Under the pieces are notes generated by a model that was given only the letters and a program-made list of their open reading frames with translations, made no database searches and had not been told where the DNA came from. DNA of 64,000 bases from Sebastes aleutianus (taxonomy: Eukaryota; Chordata; Actinopteri; Perciformes; Sebastidae): positions 9,525,117-9,589,116 of the forward strand of contig CAKAKS010000013.1 in the NCBI GenBank assembly GCA_916700875.1, written 5' to 3'. Below are positions 57,848 to 64,000 of the stretch, in pieces (the stretch's first letter is position 1; each line of letters starts with the position of its first letter). The translations under genes and the position numbers were made by a program.

Positions 57848-58030
57848 CTTGAGTCTCTTCTGTCCTACTACAGGAACAAACTATGAGACTGCTGAGCAAC
57901 ACCTAACGGTTCTGCTGCTGATGTGGTTTCCTGCTCTTCTTTTGAGGTTAACTTCGTTTTTTCACTTTCACTTACGCAGCAGACAGTTTGACCCAGTTCC
58001 AGTTAGGGTTCCAGTTCCAGCTGGTGATTG
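57848..58030 (-). promoter_or_regulatory. Candidate 5'-UTR exon and ISRE-containing promoter of gene H
   Basis: Donor GAGACTCAAG/GTAATGTAG on the minus strand at 57848, 1.0 kb upstream of the ATG exon. About 110 bases further upstream the minus strand reads GTAAGTGAAAGTGAAAAAAC (core GAAAGTGAAA at 57969-57960), fitting the ISRE/IRF consensus GAAANNGAAA. PD-L1 is known to be interferon-inducible in mammals; function here is inferred. Confidence 0.5.
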
Positions 58031-58059
58031 AGGTCAAAATAATAAATATACATTATAAT

Positions 58060-60215
58060 TATTATATGTATAAATATACAACAATTTACAATCTAATGAA
58101 CATTTCTATCGTTTTCTAGACTAGACAAGAGTCTATTTGATCCTAAATACAATCTATGTACTTTATGTTGTTGACGTCTGTATGACAATAAAGTAGAATA
58201 AATTATATAAATGTTACAGGTTACGTTCCCTCGTCCTGTGATGTCATCATTGCTGTCCACCACTTCCTGTCGGTGGAAATATATATATATACATATGTTT
58301 GTAACTGTTTAGAGTGTTAATAAAGTTTATTACTATTGCACCCACCTCAGATGTTATCAGGCCATTAGATGGACATTATCAGAGGTTATCAGCAAACAAA
58401 CAGGCTGTTGAGCAGTGAAGAAAGAAACACAGGAAAATACTGGTGTCATCTGGTGCACAGATTTATTCTGGTATAGAAATTCATACAAAAATATAAAATG
58501 TTATTATATTTTACACATTCATTCACTGATATCAAACAGTTTCTACCACACATTATTCTAATCTGAATATCTTTAATACACCTGGAACGGGCCGAATGCT
58601 TGGCCTGTGTTGTTGCTGTGTTGTTTCTAGAGAACCGCTCACACAAACAGCTTCACACTGAGCTTCCTTTGGTCCTGAGCAACACACCTACCATGACACA
58701 GTCAGACACACACCGAGTCAACCCGGAAACACCGGTGAAATACACTTAGTGAGATGTTTACACTCAGGATGATGATTTGGAGGGAGGCCTGAACCGACGG
58801 ACTGACGGTGTTACAGACTTTCTCACTAGATTTAAGGACTTTTGGAGCTCGTGCTGCTTTCACTGCAAAGGGCTGGGTTTTTAGGTTGGATCATTTTTAA
58901 AATCTAGTGTCCTCAAATAATCATTAGAACAACTTCAAATAAACTGAGCTGAAGCAAATATTCATCAGAACTTAAGATAGACTTAACTCAAACAAATATG
59001 CAATAAAACATCTTAAGACAAACTAAAAACATTTTTTTTTTGTTCAAATATATAAACAGTGTTTTTACCCATCTTGACATAATGAATGATAAATAAAGTT
59101 TATGGAGCATTTTATGGGTCCAAACATCACTTTGTCTTCATGTCCCACAACTGTGGTCTCAATGTTGAGACACATAAAATGATGATGAAGTCTTTAGACA
59201 TTAGAATTACAATATCTGTCATAAACAACAACATATGTTATATTGTTTTGTGTATGAAGACATCTCCGGTTACTGGCTACATTTTTCAGGGTGTAGAAAA
59301 AAATCTTAAATCTTTTTTTTCTTTCTGTTTTTACAGTGTATCAATATCTCCAATAATGCACAAGGCTTGATGAAAATTAATTTAAATGTCTTAAAAATAT
59401 TATAGAAATTAAAAAAGTAAAATGTAGAAAATGAACGTTACTGTAGTGATGCAGTCAGGACATTTAGTATAAGAATAAGTGATGAAAACCATAAAAAATA
59501 AAGAAGTTACAGATTAAAATCTGAAAAACTCTAAAGGGCCATACTGAAGGAATCACTACATTTACAGTATGAACACATTATAAAGGTAACATTAGGAGAT
59601 TCAGTGCAAGGTAACAATATCCATCAGTAAACAGAGAACATAAATCACTTGATTGATAACAGCTGGAGGGAGAACTGAACCAACTTACAGCTAAATCTTA
59701 ATGATGAACTCTTCATTCAGTGATGATGACTGAAACAAATATAACAGTTTACAGATTTTAGAGGATCTTGATGGAGTCACATCAACCAGACGTGACTGTT
59801 TAGACGTCTTGTCTCAGCACAACTTCTGAGGTGATGTTATCTGTCATTTACCAAAACCGTCACATTTTATACTGTTTGACATCAAACATCTGGGAGGATG
59901 GAAGCATCCTTTACCCTGACATTAGTTATTTCTGCTGTAATAACACGAAGCGGAGGGGTCTCTCATCACCCTGAAGGGGATTATTCCACAACAATGACCC
60001 GCTAGCTGAACATTATCCTGATTATTACATGGCTACTTACTGAAGAAATCAATATTTGACATAAAAACGGTCCTCCAGAGTCCGACATCAGAACTGCGCC
60101 CATAGCAACGGTCTGTAATACATAGCAACGGTCTGTTATACATAGCAACGGCCTGTTATACATAACAACGGTCTGTTATACGTAGCAACGGTCTGCTATA
60201 CATAGCAAAGGTCTA
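58060..60215 (-). pseudogene. Ig copy I: 3' intron, terminal exon and 3' UTR only
   Basis: 58385-58735 is the terminal 3' block (complement of AATAAA near 58463). 59690-59731 is the terminal SSSLNEEF-type exon with its acceptor (TTTCAG on the minus strand). 60100-60215 holds about six inverted 20-bp CATAGCAACGGTCTGTTATA units. All coding exons that should lie to the right are replaced by the satellite at 60216. 58060-58260 belongs to the upstream flank of H. Confidence 0.75.
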
Positions 60216-62612
60216 CATTTTTTTTTCCTGAAATTAAAAAAAAAAATTGATGATTTCTTGACTTTTTTCAAACAATTTTCGTACATCTTGGAACATTTTT
60301 TGAAAATATTTTGACTTTTTTTTGGACATTAGTCGGAAAGTTTTTGGACAATTTTCGGACTTTATTCAGACTTTTTTCCTGACATTTTTCAACATTTTTT
60401 GAACATTTCTTGACTTTTTCGGACAATTTTCGGACATTTTTTGGACAATTTTCGGATATCTTGGAAAAATGTTTGACTTTTTTTTTACCTTTTTCGAACT
60501 TTATTTTGACATTTTCTGTCATTTTTCAGACATTTTTTAAAAAATATTTTTCTAACTTTTTTTTTTTCTTACTTTTTTCTGACTTTTTTTTGGACATTAG
60601 TCGGAAAGTTTTTGGACAATTTTCGGACTTTATTCAGACTTTTTTCAGACATTTTTTTTTCCTGACATTTTTTGAACATTTCTTGACTTTTTTCGGACAA
60701 TTTTCGGACATTTTTCAGACAATCTTGGAACATTTTTTGAAAATATTTTGACTTTTTTCGAACTTTATTTTGACATTGTTCTGACATTTTTCAAAAATTA
60801 TTTTTCTGACTTTCTTTTTTTCTGACTTTTTTTTTTGGAAATTAGTCGGACAGTTTTTGGACAATTTTCTGACTTTGTTTTGGACATCAGTCGGACAGTT
60901 TTTGGACAATTTTCGGAAGTTTTTCAGACAATTTTCAGACATCTTGGAAATTTTTTTTACTTTTTTTTTTTTACTTTTTTCGAACTTTATTTTGACATTT
61001 TTCAGACATTTTTAAAAAAATATTTTCCAACTTTTTTTTTGGACATTAGTCGGACAGTTTTTGGACAATTTTCGGACTTTATTCTGACTTTTTTCTGACT
61101 TTTTTTTGGACATTAGTCGGACAGTTTTTGGACAATTTTCGGAAGTTTTTCAGACAATTTTCGGACATCTTGGAAATTTTTTTTACTTTTTTTTTTAAAC
61201 TTTTTTCGAACTTTATTTTGACATTTTTCAGACATTTAAAAAAAAATATTTTTCTAACTTTTTTTTTCTGACTTTTTTTTTGGACATTAGTCGGACAGTT
61301 TTTGGACAATTTTCGGACTTTATTCTGACTTTTTTCCTGACATTTTTGAACATTTTTTGAACATTTCTTGACTTTTTCGGACAATTTTCGGACATTTTTT
61401 GGACAATTTTCGGATATCTTGGAAAAATGTTTGACTTTTTTTTGACTTTTTTCGAACTTTATTTTGACATTTTCTGTCATTTTTCAGACATTTTTTAAAA
61501 AATATTTTATTAACTTTTTTTTTTTCTTACTTTTTTCTGACTTTTTTTTTGGACATTAGTCGGAAAGTGTTTGGACAGTTTTCGGACTTTATTCTGACTT
61601 TTTTCTGACTTTTTTTTGGACATTAGTCGGACAGTTTTTGGACAATTTTCGGAAGTTTTTCAGACAATTTTCGGACATCTTGGAATTTTTTTTTACTTTT
61701 TTTTTTAAACTTTTTTCGAACTTTATTTTGACATTTTTCAGACATTTAAAAAAAAATATTTTTCTAACTTTTTTTTTCTGACTTTTTTTTTGGACATTAG
61801 TCGGACAGTTTTTGGACAATTTTCGGACTTTATTCTGACTTTTTTCCTGACATTTTTGAACATTTTTTGAACATTTCTTGACTTTTTCGGACAATTTTCG
61901 GACATTTTTTGGACAATTTTCGGATATCTTGGAAAAATGTTTGACTTTTTTTTTGACTTTTTTCGAACTTTATTTTGACATTTTCTGACATTTTTCAGAC
62001 ATTTTTTAAAAAATATTTTTCTAACTTTTTTTTTTTCTGACTTTTTTCTGACTTTTTTTTGGACATCAGTCGGACAGTTTTTGACCAATTTTCGGACTTT
62101 ATTCAGACATTTTTTTTTCCTGACATTTTTGAACATTTTTTGAACATTTCTTGACTTTTTTCAGACAATTTTCTGACATTTTTCAGACAATTTTCTGACA
62201 TCTTGGAACATTTTTTGAAAATATTTTGACTTTTTTCGAACTTTATTTTGACATTGTTCTGACTTTTTTTTTGGACATTAGTCCGACAGTTTTTGGACAA
62301 TTTTCTGACTTTATTCAGAAAAAAAAATTTCTGACATTTTTGAACATTTTTTGAACATTTCTTGACTTTTTTCGGACAATTTTCGGAAGTTTTTCAGACA
62401 ATTTTCGGTCATCTTGGAAACATTTCTGACTTTTTTTTGACTTTTTTCGAACTTTATTTTGACATTGTTCTGACATTTTTCAGACATTTTTCAAAAAATA
62501 TTTTTCTGACTTTCTTTTTTTCTGACTTTTTTCTGACTTTTTTTTGGACATTAGTCGGACAGTTTTTAAACAATTTTCGGACTTTATTCAGACTTTTTTT
62601 TTCCTGGTGTCT
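60216..62612. repeat. 2.4-kb T-rich satellite with about 510-bp higher-order period
   Basis: Degenerate short units TTTTTCGGACAATTTTCGGA/TTTTTTGACATTTTTCAGAC. Long blocks repeat at an offset of about 510 bases (for example TGGACATTAGTCGGACAGTT at 61281 and 61791). The complement reads as Lys/Asn/Ser/Val strings in several frames; none is a gene. Confidence 0.93.
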
Positions 62613-63479
62613 TATCTGTTCAGTCAGCAGCCACTCAGATCATAACCCAGTGTGTTTTTACAGTTAGTCTATGATCTTATGCATGTAATTTGCCTTATTT
62701 GTATTAGCCTGTGTAGCAGTGCAGGTATTTACAGATAGCTAGGACCAGTTCTAGGTTCTGAGGAGCCGTTTATAACTAGCACTCAAGAATAACAGACCAC
62801 AGACCAAGAAGTAAGTTTCAGCTGCTGGCTTATTTATATAGAAAAGTTAGTAGTACACATGCACATTAATTGGTACCAATATCACACATTTCACACACCA
62901 CACAGGAATTGTGCATTTAAATCCCTGGAAACCATTGAAAATAAAACCCAAATTCTCAGAAAACGTATTTCTCCCTATTCTGTTTCAGTCTGGTTTGATT
63001 TAAACCTAACCCAGTTAGCCCTTTTCATGAGCTTAGTTCTCTTTCTCTTTAGTTCACTTAACCATTAAGTGAATGAGTTACAGTAACAGAACCTCTTTGT
63101 ATCACCAATTCAGCAGACAATAAATGAAAATAAAACACAGTTAAACACAGAATCAAGACATGAAACCAAAATATTCCACTGATCAATTTGTATGATCAAT
63201 AAACCAAATCTTCACAACTTGGTGTGTATTCAGTCCTTTTGTTAAGTCCTTTATAAGTCCAAATGAACTCCACTGCATGTTGCAGCAAAATACTGAAGGT
63301 TTAGTCCTACCATGATCCAGGAGTATGAATCAGTGTCCTCATCTCTGAAGTGTAGGTTGACCTTGCAGAAGAATAACAGTGCAATACACAGAAAAGTAAT
63401 TTAGTCTTACATAGTTTATGAAAATGAAGTACTTGAGGAGGACTAACACCTGAACACAGGCTAATGGTCAACACACTGG
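62613..63479. other. Intergenic, no gene recognised
   Basis: Low-copy sequence; 62613-62700 resembles the flank at 11850-11910. Nothing else supported. Confidence 0.4.
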
Positions 63480-63602
63480 CTGTATTCAAAACCGCCTACT
63501 GCATAATACTGAGGAACGTAGTATACAGTACATACTGCATACTACTGAGGAACGCAGTACGCAGTATACAGTACATACTGCGTTCCTCAGTAGTATGCAG
63601 TA
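63480..63602. repeat. Terminal piece of the CTGTATTC transposon family with a 27-bp perfect hairpin
   Basis: Begins CTGTATTCAAAACCGCCTAC. Arms 63533-63559 and 63576-63602 are perfect complements (TACTGCATACTACTGAGGAA core). Compare the ends of 44074-46482. Confidence 0.75.
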
Positions 63603-63738
63603 CATTCTGTATACAGTGGGGACATGTGCAGTGTACAGCTGCAAAGGGGATAGTGCAAAAAACAAGAAGCATCAGCTAACACAGTAAAAAAAGAGCTAAA
63701 CAAAGTGTAACAAAATATGAACCATTTAAATCAGTAAC

Positions 63739-64000
63739 AATATCATTTATAAAAGTTAACGGGGGAAATAACAGATCATGAAAAGAAAAAACATTCTAAT
63801 AAATGCAGAAAGTTATTCTAAGTCTGTTTGTCAGGTTTTATAAAGCTCTTTCAGTGACAGACTGCTTCACTGAAGGAAGAAGCAGAGATACTGCAGGTCC
63901 TTCTGCTGCTGTTCAGAGCTTCAGTTAACACACATTATAACTAGATGGTGAATCAGAAGACAACTAAAATATAAAACCTTTAATCTGTGATCTGTCTTCA
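63739..64000 (-). other. Duplicate of the 3' flank of gene G at the window edge
   Basis: Near-identical to 41944-42204 in the same orientation. A further minus-strand Ig copy is therefore expected just beyond the window. Confidence 0.6.

Noticed and set aside
60268..62667. Many Lys/Asn/Ser/Val-rich or Phe-rich ORFs
   Set aside because: Low-complexity satellite translated in several frames.

Overview
This is nuclear DNA from a ray-finned (teleost) fish. The evidence is spliced genes with GT-AG introns, a Tx1/L1-like non-LTR retrotransposon, L2-type LINE debris, abundant MITEs and micro/minisatellites, and a recently expanded family of single-V-domain immunoglobulin-superfamily genes. I see no bacterial features, tRNA, rRNA or CRISPR. 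The species cannot be named from sequence alone; the repeat content suits a percomorph-like fish.

Backbone. The window is an array of duplicated three-coding-exon genes, labelled A to I here. Each encodes a signal peptide, one PD-L1/B7-like V-set domain, a proline-rich stalk, one membrane segment and a cytoplasmic tail. Six copies have an open, splice-compatible reading frame: A (+, 5.3-6.5 kb), C (+, 13.6-15.0 kb), D (-, 23.3-21.7 kb, stop inside the membrane segment), E (+, 36.4-38.2 kb), G (-, 43.8-42.4 kb) and H (-, 56.8-55.6 kb). B (10.9 kb), F (41.3-40.6 kb) and I (60.2-58.4 kb) are broken remnants, and orphan 3' ends lie at 18.3 and 51.0 kb. Most intergenic sequence is also duplicated with the genes: 5' flanks, an 11-bp VNTR, a candidate 5'-UTR exon and 3'-UTR blocks. 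The last 260 bases repeat the 3' flank of G, so the array probably continues past the window.

Insertions. At 1-4.3 kb a Tx1/L1-like LINE lies on the minus strand, with ORF1 complete and ORF2 open to the window edge. From about 24.9 to 34.4 kb a 9.5-kb block, with pieces of one MITE family on both sides, separates gene D from its presumed upstream block. This block carries an intact nine-coding-exon gene (27.5-32.8 kb, 1445 residues) that resembles the fish DUF6729-type, transposase-derived proteins. At 44.1-46.5 kb a DNA transposon holds an L2 LINE 3' end that is itself split by a TTAA-flanked MITE. A 2.4-kb T-rich satellite occupies 60.2-62.6 kb.

Most notable observations. (1) All six intact V domains lack the B-strand cysteine and have Trp there, while the C-strand Trp position holds Cys: a reciprocal Cys/Trp exchange relative to PD-L1. 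(2) A 9-residue, 27-bp unit at the end of the cytoplasmic tail of gene A has expanded into a minisatellite of about 25 copies. (3) A different 9-residue unit in the stalk varies from 1 to about 10 copies between paralogues. (4) The ATG exon always begins one base after a splice acceptor. A conserved candidate upstream exon, with interferon-response-like sites in two copies, could supply the promoter.
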